Positions 8,797 through 17,639 of a stretch of 17,639 nt of DNA are shown piece by piece. The stretch lies in contig NW_003142798.1 in NCBI RefSeq assembly GCF_000003605.2, positions 194,036 to 211,674 on the forward strand, given 5' to 3'. A program made the translations under genes and the position numbers. Numbering within the stretch: position 1 is the stretch's first letter; every line of letters starts with the position of its first letter. The stretch is from Saccoglossus kowalevskii (taxonomy: Eukaryota; Hemichordata; Enteropneusta; Harrimaniidae). The notes under the pieces were generated by a model that was given only the letters and a program-made list of their open reading frames with translations, ran no database searches and had not been told where the DNA came from.

Positions 8797-10844
8797 ATTT
8801 TTCAGGCTAACAGCCTCATAATATGATGGTAGTCTCATTGTGTCTTCTAATGAAGGATTGGTTGTAGATCTTGGGATCCCCGGAGTTTCCAGTGATGTGG
8901 TGGTCCCAGTTGGACTACTCGGTAGAGATGCAGACTTTGAAATTGAACTGTTACTCAAGTTGGTAACAGGCTGGCCTGTAGCTGTTGTAAACAGAATGGT
9001 TTGGTGCCCGTCTGGTAAAGTAACAATCAAAGGATGTTGCTGATTGGGCACCTGTACTTCTGAATCTTCAAAAAGGTTGGGTACTGGTGGTACCTGGGAC
9101 TTGACTTTAGCTTGTTGGGTGGTGGGAGTCAATAGAGTACTTGGCAAAGTATGCTCCGAATCTAAGAAGAAGTTCAGAGGATGCGGGGGTGGCGGTGGTG
9201 GGGGAGGGGGAGGGGCTTGGTTAGGTGCACTTTGTGGCGACGGCGGGTTTGACAGGAGAGGTTCTGGTATTGTCTGACGCTGCATTTCGAATAGTTGCTG
9301 ATCCCGTGATCTAAGTTGTTCTTGCAGAGCTCCAATCAGACGCCTTTGGTGAATCAAGATCTCGTTACTTTTTGAAAGGTCACCAAAGTCAAAATCAGTT
9401 ATATCCATCATTTCACCTCCGCTGGTAGATGCTCCCATGTTACTATTACTGTCAATATCCATTGGAGCTGCCAGACTGCTAACTGTGGTTGATGGCGTTG
9501 GTGTAGCTGGAGCTGATATACTAAATGTCACAGGCTGAACAGTAGGTTGAGTGACTGTCACTGTCTGTTTCTGTGCTGGACTCACCACCTGAGTGATGTT
9601 AGCCGTGAGAGGATGCTGAGTATGCATTATGACTTGTGGCGGTGACATTGGATCTGCTACACTCATTGGTGAATTGGGCAAGTTGATGGAGTGACTGTAC
9701 TCTGAGCTGCCGCCTGGTGACACTGGTGGTGAGCTCAAAGACCCAGGTGCACTGTTCAAGCTAGCATTCAGGCTGTCTTCAGTTATCATGTTTGGTGCGC
9801 TGGCAACTTTATGTAGATTTGAAGCATCTGTAGTAGCAGTTGTTGATGCACTAGATGCTGTGAATGTTGTTGTGCTATTAGATGATGTGGTAGCACTTGT
9901 TGAGCCATTGTTGAGTTTATTGCAAGATGTTCTCAACCTCTCCACCAGCTGTTGTTTATTGCCAGATACAGGCAGTCCTCTAATCTTCAGTTCAGCTTTT
10001 AATTCGGGAACCTTCATATCTTCCAAGTTTGTTGTGCTTTTTGATTTACAGATTGTCTGCTTTGACTGAGGTGTACTGCTAGTTGGGCTTGGGCTTCCGA
10101 TGGATGAAGATGTTGAGACAGTAGCTGTTGTTACTGTAGCAGTTGATGTGGTCTGGTGAGACAACTGCTGTAGCTGTGCTGTCGTTATTGGTTGCTGGGG
10201 ATTAATAGGTGGATTTGGTAATATGAAATGTCCTTGCTGCTGTTGTTGTAACTGCAACTGTAACTGCAGAAACAACTGCTGTTGTTGTAACAGTACAGAA
10301 TATGAAGAATCCATTGATGGTTGTGGTTCACTCTTAGTATGCTGTTCATTTGGTGGTTTATACTCATGAAATTTTATCTCTTTAGGTTTTGTCTTTTTCT
10401 GTTTATTTTTCCGTGTTGTATGCTTCGTTGATTGCTGTCCGGATTTCAGGGATGCTGCAGCTTGCTGCTGTTGCATTTGTTGCTGCTGCTGCTGTTTGAA
10501 CTGCTGTTGTTGCTGATTTACAACTTGAGTAACCCTATTAATGGCATTAGTGAGACTGCTAGTCGACATTGTAACTGTGTTAGCGTTGCCAGTCGGAGCG
10601 AATGTGAATGTATGCTGCTGGGGCAGGATGGTATATCTGTTGTCAGGTTCCTCTTCATCCTCTTGTTTTGTCAGGAATGCCAAAGAATCAGGAGGTGAAG
10701 GGATGGATGCAAGACCACCTGGTGCTACGGCCTCCATTGGTTGTGGAGGCGATAAGGCATCATCACTGATTTCCTGCGTATCATCATTGAAAACATCTGC
10801 ATCTACATCTAGACTGTTAGTCTTTAAAAACGGCACATCTCCAC
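8797..10844 (-). CDS. MRTF: MRTF giant exon: SRF-binding basic region, Q-rich, SAP, coiled coil, polyproline
   Basis: This 2,048-nt exon encodes residues 122-803. It opens with an acidic Ser/Pro segment (ISDDALSPPQP, like the vertebrate SSDALSPEQP). Next come poly-Gln runs and a Lys-rich basic region ending KPKEIKFHEYKPP, equivalent to the KVKKLKYHQYIPP segment that contacts SRF in vertebrates. MDSSYSVLLQQQQLFLQLQ follows, close to the family Q-rich element. The SAP domain (MKVPELKAELKIRGLPVSG then NKQQLVERLR, about 394-430) is a two-helix DNA-binding module. A heptad-like segment (ILIHQRRLIGALQEQLRSRD, about 613-645) matches the dimerisation zipper. A run of prolines and a PSYYEAV motif follow. 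The acceptor is CCCTTTGTTGTCTTAG and the donor is AAT|GTTAGT, an acceptable but non-consensus donor. Long Ser/Thr/Pro stretches between domains look disordered. Confidence 0.95.
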
Positions 10845-11857
10845 CTAAGACAACAAAGGGTATTTTATTAGGTATAGTCAAAGCATAATAGTTACCTCTT
10901 TAGATGTGTATGAACATAAACATATAAAAGTACTATCGACACTTTGTATAAGAGATGACAGAGCATAGATTGAGATTGTTATACTGGAAAATATCGAATT
11001 TTCATTACTAGGATGTTTGATGTAGTTCATGATGACAAAATTTCATTGCTACAAAATAGCTGCCAACATGAATTCTTTTTCACTTCTAGCAAAGATGTAT
11101 TTTTAATAGCTATCAAAACATACTATTTGTCATATTTGGACATTGTATTCTGTCACTGTTATACATAATCAGACAATAGACCATTACTCTACTCCCTTTC
11201 ATCCACTCAGAATATGGATAACATTTTGATAAGATGGCAATAAAAAATTATGCAATTATTCCAGTGTTTGTAAAAATAAAAGCATATTAATACAGGCAAA
11301 CTCCAACAAAGCACATCACATGACATGAAAAGTATGTCAAATTTAAACTTGTTTACGACGAACTCTAAGCGTTGTCCTTGTGTTGCAGAATAGAGTGATA
11401 TGCACTTTCATGTTCCATAGTGTTCTACACTATGCAGTAGCCAACACACAACTCTGAAATTCTTAACTGTTTATTTTGTTATATTTCAGAAGAAAGAACA
11501 TTATTGTTAGAAAATTATGTTGACATGCGGCATGCTTTGCGACAACTTTCTTGCAACAGATATTTCTTGATCTGGGGCTTTCATTTCCCAAATATTAGTT
11601 TGCATAAGAACTGTAAAAACTGTATTAGAAACAGCAGCTAATAATACCGGTAAAATAGAACAATGCAACAGAGGAAATGCGGCTTGGTGGAAATGGTGAA
11701 TTTTGGGTTTTCAACTGTTCAAAAAAAAAATGGGTGCGGCTTCTAATACAGATTTTACATTACAAAGTAAAACACTGACTTCAAAGTCAAAAGATACACA
11801 CTAAACTATGAAACGAGTGTAAGCCAATCTCAAGAAAGTTAATAAAAACTCAATTAC
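10845..11857 (-). other. MRTF intron (RPEL3 to giant exon), 1.01 kb
   Basis: GT/AG-bounded intron. It carries a small hairpin-type element at 11612-11759. The remainder is AT-rich sequence without supported genes. Confidence 0.85.
11612..11759. mobile_element. Small hairpin MITE (148 bp) in MRTF intron
   Basis: TGTAAAAACTGTATTAGAAA CAGC at the left is matched in reverse complement by TGTAAAATCTGTATTAGAAG CCGC at the right (11736-11759), 24 bases with three mismatches. An internal GCGGCTT repeats part of the right arm. No coding capacity. Confidence 0.75.
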
Positions 11858-12019
11858 TTTTTACAGCATCTTCAACAGCTGGTTCTGTTTTAAGAATATT
11901 TCCTTCTATCAGCTCTAATGGTCCAGGTCTATTTCTAATTTTTTCATTAAGATCACTAGATAACCTGGCACGTTTTAATCTCATCTGGTTACTGTGAACT
12001 AGCGGTTCATATTTCGTAT
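11858..12019 (-). CDS. MRTF: MRTF exon with RPEL3 and basic element
   Basis: This 162-nt exon reads TKYEPLVHSNQMRLKRARL, then SSDLNEKIRNRPGPLELIE, GNILKTEPAVEDAVK. RLKRARLxxDLNEKI and the core RPGPLEL (residues 97-103) are diagnostic for RPEL3 of MRTF and myocardin. RLKRAR is the second half of the family nuclear localisation signal. The acceptor is TTTGTGTTACAG. The donor is AAAA|GTAATT at 11857, chosen over an upstream GTAAAA because only it gives the one-base overhang that fits the next exon. Reading through the donor meets a stop after two codons. The length is a multiple of three and both ends have the same phase, so RPEL3 could be skipped in frame. Confidence 0.95.
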
Positions 12020-13366
12020 CTGTAACACAAATACTACAGGTTTTAATAACCATAAATTACAATCTACAGAATATTAATATTTATTTCTAGAAAACCATTT
12101 AAACAGAGAAAGTTTATGAGTATGTGGTGTTCGTTTATAGCAAGGAAGATTATACAGTTCCATATATACAATATGTAATGTATACCGGGTACTGGAAATA
12201 CACCTGTGTTGGGGTTTTTGATAATAAACTGAAACTTAAAAAAAAGTTTTGACTGTGAACGCAATTAGCATGCTCAACAAGCATCCTGACAGCTGATATA
12301 GCTCTGCTGTTAGTTAAAGCGCGGTAGTCGTCGCACCACGCATGCGCGAGATATATGGGTCTCATATAAACAAAGATGGAGACTTTGACTGTTGCGAAGA
12401 TCAGCGAGTACAAACTGAGATGATTCCAAGCTTTAATTAGTAATTTTAGGTGATTGGAAGGTATCGAAGGAGTCACGGCCAGTAATCAGTGCAAGTCGTG
12501 CCCAGGTCAAACCTCATACTTGTGATTTCCATTTGAAGAGCGCATTGGATTGTGGGGAAAAGCAATGTTTATCAACACAAATGTCACACATGCGCAGCAC
12601 GACGACTACCGCGCTTTAAGCTAATTTAGCAAACTATTTGCACCACAGTATATTAAAGAAAGAAATTCTCAGTGCAGAATGAATGTAAGGCGTGCATTTA
12701 ATGTAAGAGATATTCATAATAACATAATTAAAAATAATGTTTTAAACAATGATCCATTTAGGTGAACACAAATCTGCAATTTTTGGGAAGCATGGGAAGT
12801 TACTAAAAGCCAGCTTTAGTTCATAATATCATAATTTATCAAAAATATTTGAAAAGTGAAGCTGTCTTCAAGAAATGAGAGAAGGTCAAGCTGAGCTATC
12901 AATGTATTCCATATCAAAGCAATAGGACTTAAGGTTTTCAAAAAGAAGTAAAAAGTACTTTTTAAAAAAAAAAACTTTTTACTAAAAAAAAATTTGAGAA
13001 TTGAAGATATTGACAAAATTAACAAATCTGAGAGAGGACCATAAAAGTTACATTTGCAGTGAGTAGGAACCCCATACAGCTGATGGTTTTGAAAGAAGAA
13101 GTTGAAAATGTTAAGTTGCTGACAACTTTGCTCTGTCGACTAAGGCAACATCAGAGCAAACAAAAGCCAGAAAGTGCTACAAACATAGTAACTTTACTCA
13201 CAGCACACAAATACTATTTCTCACTTATTTTTCTGTTCAATAAGATTATATTAATTCTTGCATTAATCTAGACAACACTGATTTGGCTTTGATGACAAAA
13301 ACTTTAAAAAAAGCAGACATGTCACATAATTATGCCACTGAATCAAATACTTGTACCGAGGCATAC
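12020..13366 (-). other. MRTF intron (RPEL2 to RPEL3 exon), 1.35 kb
   Basis: GT/AG-bounded intron carrying an inverted-repeat element with GC-rich ends (12310-12624). Near 12960-12990 there are poly-A and poly-T runs. There is no other supported feature. Confidence 0.85.
12310..12624. mobile_element. MITE-like element with AAAGCGCGGTAGTCGTCG ends, in MRTF intron
   Basis: TTAGTTAAAGCGCGGTAGTC GTCG at 12310-12333 is matched in reverse complement by TTAGCTTAAAGCGCGGTAGT CGTCG at 12600-12624. The similarity continues weakly through GCATGCGC on both sides. TTAA sits at both edges of the AGCGCGG core, compatible with a TTAA target duplication as used by piggyBac-type transposases; TA is also possible. 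It is about 0.3 kb, non-coding, and its ends are far more GC-rich than the intron around it. Confidence 0.8.
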
Positions 13367-13442
13367 CTTCCAATATATGGTGTTTGACTAATTCATCTCT
13401 TTCGGGTCTCATCCTAATCTTCCTCTGCAAATGATCACCAAC
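13367..13442 (-). CDS. MRTF: MRTF exon with RPEL2
   Basis: This 76-nt exon reads VGDHLQRKIRMRPERDELV followed by KHHILE, a canonical RPEL2 with the RPxxxEL core (residues 53-59). The vertebrate equivalent is RKIRSRPERSELVRMHILE. The acceptor is TTTGATTCTAG and the donor is GAAG|GTATGC. It starts in phase 0 and leaves one base (G) that combines with AT of the next exon to make Asp. The basic stretch RKIRMR belongs to the region that in vertebrate MRTF-A overlaps the bipartite nuclear localisation signal, which actin masks. Confidence 0.95.
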
Positions 13443-14979
13443 CTAGAATCAAATTGTGAGGACATATTAATCAACTTGTAGTTGCTCAACACATGGTGGA
13501 AGTGACCTGCTAACCTGACCAGTTAGTCCTTAGGTCAATAGTGCCACCTAACTTAAATTCTAGATAACTGGTGACAAATGTTAGACAAAAGCAGCTCATA
13601 ACAAGAAAGTGTAGATCAACAAACACAACCCCCCCCCCTCCCTCCCTTGATTATTCCTGACAAGGTCCACTGATTTCCATGGATCACGTAACTTTACCGA
13701 CAACATGCCAAGGATGGTGAATCACCACAGACATTACACCATACTGAACCACTCACAGAATGTATGGTACATGTACAAATAAATCAAGCACAGTATGTGG
13801 AGCTATGTAGGAAAGTTTTACTACTTGACTCACACCTTTTACTTTACATTCCCATGTTTACTAGAAATTACATAAATAATATGGTGTGGTTTTTATAAAT
13901 ACTTTGGGAATCGAAACAAAGTTGATGTTGTACCAGAGTTAGGTTTAGCTTCAGTAATATATTCAACTACCATTGTATGAATATGTTCAGGTCAACTGAG
14001 ATTTTAAGTTAACACTAGAGTAGTCACAATTGTCATCTTCAACATGGGTCCCACGTAAGATTATATATAAAACACATACTATTTGAATGTATACTACCGG
14101 GGGTATGTAACAACTGTGGCATTTTAAGTTAAACCGATAATTTACCCCCAAAAAATAATTATAATTATAGACACATTTTCATGATTTTAGTCATACTAAT
14201 TTATATTTAAGACTGTTGAATCAAGATAACGTGTTTGAATGTCTTCTTTATTTGGAAATTGTGTGTTACGCTTACGTCATAATCAAACACTTTTCTTTGT
14301 TTACTTTGAGGTATTCTCATAATAACCTCATGGTATGCGTTTCTTAGGTTTACATACAAAAGTCACTATTGAAATAAGTAAATTTTCAAATAACTGTTAT
14401 TTAATGAAGTGGGCATCAATTTACAACAACAAAATCACTGAACAGCCTTGATTTCAGGAAAATAAAAAGAATTTACAAAACTACAATGTATGTGCTGTCG
14501 TAGAAAAAGTTCAAACACAGCCATCATGAAATCATCTATCAGTGTACGAGACATAGCAAAGCGCATATTGTCAGGAAGTCATTTTATCGGCTTTAATAGC
14601 ACATTTGTCGCTGCTATCATAGCTTAATTCAAAAGTTCACAGTTACCCACTTTCTGAACCTAACACAAATGGCTAAAAGGCTGAAAACATAACACACACT
14701 GAGATGACGTACACAAGGTATTGTTCCGCCTTAAGCAAACATTTCTAGGAAGCAGGACACGGTGATAAAAAAGATTTGAGTATTCATCTGCCGTATATTA
14801 AACATGGATGACACACCAACCTGGAACATAAGTTCAGTACTATATAGAGTATGGAAAGCAAAATTTCAGATGTCTGGCATGGCAAGTTGTTTACTGGTAA
14901 TCACAAGTCATATGAATCTAGCAAACAAAACCATGAAGCGGTAGATGCTATCTGAATTACAATGTGCAACATTCATTAC
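13443..14979 (-). other. MRTF intron (linker to RPEL2 exon), 1.54 kb
   Basis: GT/AG-bounded intron. The only distinctive content is a pyrimidine tract with ten consecutive C at 13629-13648 and an isolated TTACGTCA at 14272-14279. I see no exon, RNA gene or clear mobile element in it. Confidence 0.85.
13629..13648. repeat. Polypyrimidine C-run
   Basis: Ten C followed by TCCCTCCCTT inside an MRTF intron. It is a simple low-complexity tract, G-rich on the transcribed RNA. Confidence 0.9.
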
Positions 14980-15035
14980 CTGTGCTCTAACAAGCCTTTG
15001 TCTTTGTTCATGAAATGCCGGAGGTGTTTTCAATG
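14980..15035 (-). CDS. MRTF: MRTF exon, RPEL1-RPEL2 linker
   Basis: This 56-nt exon reads (P)LKTPPAFHEQRQRLVRAQ. It matches the conserved MRTF linker that begins PPLKSPAAFHEQRRSLERAR in vertebrates and lies between the first two RPEL motifs. The acceptor is TTTGATTTGCAG and the donor is CAG|GTAATG. The first two bases complete the Pro codon left by the previous exon, and the exon ends exactly between codons. In the family this linker forms an additional actin-contact helix between RPEL1 and RPEL2. Neither this exon nor the next is a multiple of three, but together they are (132 nt). Confidence 0.93.
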
Positions 15036-15792
15036 CTGCAAATCAAATAAGTAAAACAGTTAAACATACATGTATGTACTAGTAGATTCACTGACTGGCC
15101 AGTAACATGATGGTTTAGCTATTAACACAAGCCTAAAGACTAATGATCCATGTCTCAGACAGACAGACTTATTCAAATCGTTTTAATACCATTGCACGTA
15201 CAAGTATGCCTGCAGTGTTCTTCCAAACTAAATATTCATGCAGTGTGGCAAATCCACATATTACCCGGTAATACTATTTGCATATTTATTTGTCATAATA
15301 AAAAAAAACCGCTAAAAATGCCTAGAGAAAACATCACCATTACAATGTATATCTTTGTATGTTGTATATGCCCACTTTGAACAAAATTAGTCAGTTAGCA
15401 TCCAAGAAATTGCTTTCAGTCTGTCAAATTATATTGATTTGAAAAAACACAATGTTGAAGAATTGTGGTTAGATGCATTCATGGACAGACAAAACCAGGG
15501 TTAACAGTTCTACTTTCAATCAGCACTTGGGCGAGATCTTGCAATAAACGAAAAATCAACTATTCTATGTAATATGTGTATGGTGCACCAGTATCGATTT
15601 TTGTTTTACCCGTACTACGATACTATAAAATGCTGAAGAATGTGCGAGGTGAAGAGGCCATAACACCATGTAGCGCTATGACCACAGATGACATGAATTG
15701 GATCCATAGCAGTGCACATGTCAGATGAGGTCATCCAGATAAAATAACATGCATGTATCACTGTAGATGACTTTCATTTCACCGAAGAGTTG

Positions 15793-15826
15793 AATCAGCG
15801 AAAAATAAATTCCAGCAAGAATACTG
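15793..15826. mobile_element. Degenerate solo end of family A/B MITE
   Basis: TCAGCGAAAAATAAATTCCA followed by GCAAGAATACTGT closely resembles the right terminal repeat of the 1293-1495 element (CAGCGAAAATTAATTCCAGC ... AAGTATTCCACAGTA). There is no matching left end nearby. It is a relic about 60 bp from the intact element at 15884. Confidence 0.55.
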
Positions 15827-15883
15827 TCCTTTTGAATTTGCAAGTTGTAAATACAGCAATTGCTGTTTTGGGTTGGAATAATC

Positions 15884-16094
15884 TACTGTAAAATGACTAA
15901 TTTTCACTGGGTTTAAATTTCGCTGATTTACCATTTCAGGCATATTCAGTGCGTTTTAAATTCACGGTTATATCATTTCGATAATGTGTTGTATGCTCAA
16001 TTTTACATATTCACTGGGTTTTAATTTAGCACATTTTCCAGTCAGCAAAATGAGCAAAATAAAAACCCAGTGAATAATTAATTCTTTTACAGTA
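15884..16094. mobile_element. MITE-like element, related family B, in MRTF intron
   Basis: This is a 211-bp element with long imperfect inverted repeats: TACTGTAAAATGACTAATTT TCACTGGG at the left and, in reverse complement, TACTGTAAAAGAATTAATTA TTCACTGGG at the right. It shares the TACTGT...TTTTCAC/TTTCGC end style and the TA border with family A. Its interior is not the same, so it looks like a sister family. Confidence 0.75.
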
Positions 16095-17391
16095 TGTGCC
16101 TAACATAATGAAAACATTACGCTAAGTGAAAGTGGGATCAAATAAATGACAGACCAATAAATTTAGGCAGAGGGTTCTCGGAACTCGCCTATTCACATTG
16201 GCTGAATCGCAGATTAATGCATACAGTTCAAAATAGTCATTTTGACTGACCGGAGTCTATGGTGGGTAATTGAACGTAGTGAATTGTACCCATGGAAACT
16301 CACTTTAGGAATTGAAAAAATGGTCAAAAATTTATTCATTTGACGTTTTGAGGAATCAAATATACAATAAATGTAATTGTTGGTTTGTGTGACTCAAGTG
16401 GAAGTTAGTGACCAGAAACCTTGGTAGCAAATCTTGTGTAAAGTCAGAAAACAATGAATCAGCTCAGCACAGATTTGGAGCACAGCCAGAGAGGAAGAAA
16501 ATAGTTTTTTAAATAAGGGTAATAAGGTCATAAATTTCTCAACTTTACAGGTACTTCACTATTGTCATAAAGTAATACTAGGATTACTTGTGTTACTAAA
16601 TAAACAATTCTGAGGATACAGTAATAAATATAGACATCGAGAACAACCTTTTGCACTTGGTTACTGAAATTACACCACAAATCAAAACATGTCACCAAAT
16701 GATTTATATGTCATTGTATTTTGAAATAAGAATGTGTGAAAAAAATAATACAGTATACAATGTAAAAATTGGTCGCAGCTAACATTTGGGATGGGGATTA
16801 CATGAAATTTGCTAAATTATATGAATTTCACATTTTCACATCTAAAATGTGCCAAAATTTAAAACAATAGAGAATCGTATAGTCAATGTTTCTATGGAAA
16901 TAATTTCGGGTACCCATTTTTTTTTCCATTTTTTTTATTTGGCCAACTATTCAAATTTATAGTGTTTTTAAAATTCTTTTTAAAATGTCTATCCTCAATT
17001 TCAGAAAGATAAACCACAGGGAAAGGTTAATGTGAGAGCTGAGTATTAGGTACAGTAAGATACACTAGATTTGTCGGCTTTAAACAAAAGAAGTATCGTG
17101 TTACACTAAAACGTAATCTGATTAAAAAAGATGCTTTTCATAAATGATCCCTGGCGTATATCACCTGTTATCTACATCTGACAAACTGCCTACTAAAATC
17201 ACACTCGAATTTCGTAGGATCAGCAACCAATCGGAGAGCTGATTACAGACAGCTTTTTAATAAAAGTGAACTCTTTTTGGATAACAAATCTTCATATAAA
17301 CTCATCACTTATTAGCAAAGAATACACACATAAATACAAACAAATGTTTCAGCATTAATAAAATGCTGAAGAATTGTTAAAACCAACTTAC

Positions 17392-17457
17392 GTGGAATAA
17401 TGCCTTGGTTTACAAGCTCCTCTCTTGATCTTCTCTGTTTTAGTTTCAGTGCCAGCA
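17392..17457 (-). CDS. MRTF: MRTF exon with RPEL1
   Basis: This 66-nt exon reads (V)LALKLKQRRSREELVNQG then IIP, nearly the same as the vertebrate MRTF segment around RPEL motif 1, where the core is RRTREEL rather than a strict RPxxxEL. RPEL motifs bind monomeric actin. The acceptor is a pyrimidine-rich tract ending TTTTAG just upstream (17458), and the donor is C|GTAAGT at 17391. The exon begins with two bases that complete a codon, most likely Val as in relatives, and ends one base into a Pro codon. Because 66 is a multiple of three, skipping the exon would keep frame. The preceding exon is outside the window. Confidence 0.93.
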
Positions 17458-17639
17458 CTAAAAGACAACAAAATAAAGAAATCAGTACGGTAATACAAGG
17501 CTGCAGGCAACGGTGTGTAAGATTTATTACTCAGCAGGTCTGCTAGTTCCCATGCATATTTAGTATGCATGATGAACAATATATGCAAGCCCTTTTTGTC
17601 CATACAAAAACATTAGATCATATAAAGCCTCTATTTTGG

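Larger units (their letters stand above)
15036..17391 (-). other. MRTF intron (RPEL1 exon to linker exon), 2.36 kb
   Basis: GT/AG-bounded intron. It holds one intact MITE-like element (15884-16094), a degenerate half element (15793-15826) and a 17-nt direct repeat pair (15625-15641 and 17358-17374). A small inverted repeat, AGCATT/AATGCT, lies at 17351-17367. The rest is AT-rich with no supported exon. Confidence 0.85.
6838..17457 (-). other. MRTF: MRTF gene, coding part in window (5' partial)
   Basis: This is the span of a myocardin-related transcription factor gene, an actin-regulated coactivator of serum response factor. Seven exons join with matching phases and GT/AG borders: 17457-17392, 15035-14980, 13442-13367, 12019-11858, 10844-8797, 8647-8572, 7553-6838. 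Counting the partly encoded first Val as residue 1, the product has 1,066 residues in the window. The order is RPEL1 (core 9-15), RPEL2 (53-59), RPEL3 (97-103), basic SRF-contact region (about 265-285), Q-rich tract (about 298-325), SAP domain (about 394-430), coiled coil (about 613-645), proline run (about 664-674), and C-terminal activation domain (around W999 to the end). This is the full family order. The N-terminus, 5'UTR and promoter lie beyond the right edge. The length fits a long MRTF rather than vertebrate myocardin, whose first RPEL motifs are degenerate. Exon borders are predictions without transcript data. Confidence 0.96.

Noticed and set aside
10845-10881. Upstream in-frame extension of the giant exon as an alternative MRTF start
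   Set aside because: The extension opens with TTG, not ATG, and a strong splice acceptor (CCCTTTGTTGTCTTAG) with the right phase explains the junction.
10541-10888. Plus-strand 115-codon frame opposite the giant MRTF exon
   Set aside because: It is antisense to a well-supported coding exon and explained by repeat-rich codons there. The same holds for the plus-strand frames near 7070, 8840, 9044, 9788 and 10432.
13370-13380. CCAATATATGG as a possible SRF-binding CArG box, which would suggest MRTF autoregulation
   Set aside because: It has seven rather than six A/T bases between CC and GG, and it lies inside the RPEL2 coding exon.
14272-14279. TTACGTCA (CRE/ATF-like) as evidence of an internal MRTF promoter
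   Set aside because: It is a single eight-base match in a 1.5-kb intron, with no nearby TATA box, first exon or GC-rich context.

Overview
The window comes from an animal nuclear genome. It is AT-rich and gene-poor, with GT-AG introns, many short non-autonomous transposon copies and a satellite-like array, and no bacterial-style gene packing. The one securely recognised gene is a myocardin-related transcription factor (MRTF, also MKL/MAL). It lies on the minus strand and is cut off at its 5' side by the right edge of the window. A single long MRTF with RPEL, SAP, coiled-coil and acidic C-terminal parts, plus MITEs with CpG-rich ends, fits an invertebrate bilaterian such as a lophotrochozoan, hemichordate or lancelet. 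The sequence alone does not let me choose among these.

Layout from gene start to gene end (right to left): seven coding exons at 17457-17392, 15035-14980, 13442-13367, 12019-11858, 10844-8797, 8647-8572 and 7553-6838. All junctions have GT/AG borders and the split codons match at every one. Together they give 3,200 coding nucleotides, or 1,066 residues (the first codon is split with an upstream exon), with no internal stop. The first four small exons encode the three actin-binding RPEL motifs. The giant fifth exon carries the SRF-contacting basic region, Q-rich tract, SAP domain, coiled coil and proline run. The last two exons carry the C-terminal transactivation domain. A short 3'UTR probably ends near 6505, where a doubled AATAAA is followed by GU-rich sequence. 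First-exon material, promoter and N-terminus lie outside the window.

In animals MRTF is the switch between actin and transcription. G-actin held by the RPEL motifs keeps it cytoplasmic. When actin polymerises it enters the nucleus and drives SRF target genes of the cytoskeleton and muscle. Nothing else in the window looks like a partner in that pathway.

The left 6.5 kb is intergenic or belongs to a neighbour. It starts with a 46-bp tandem array (1-397) that shows a three-unit higher-order pattern, and it holds several MITE-like inverted-repeat elements. One short plus-strand reading frame (798-980) ends in a hydrophobic segment and might be a terminal exon of a convergent neighbour. The MRTF introns carry at least four further inverted-repeat elements. 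I see no undescribed multi-gene system. The items most worth following are the frame-neutral RPEL exon modules, the transposon families, one of which shows apparent CpG decay, the intron-filling inverted-repeat element at 7682-8450, and a 3'UTR hairpin.
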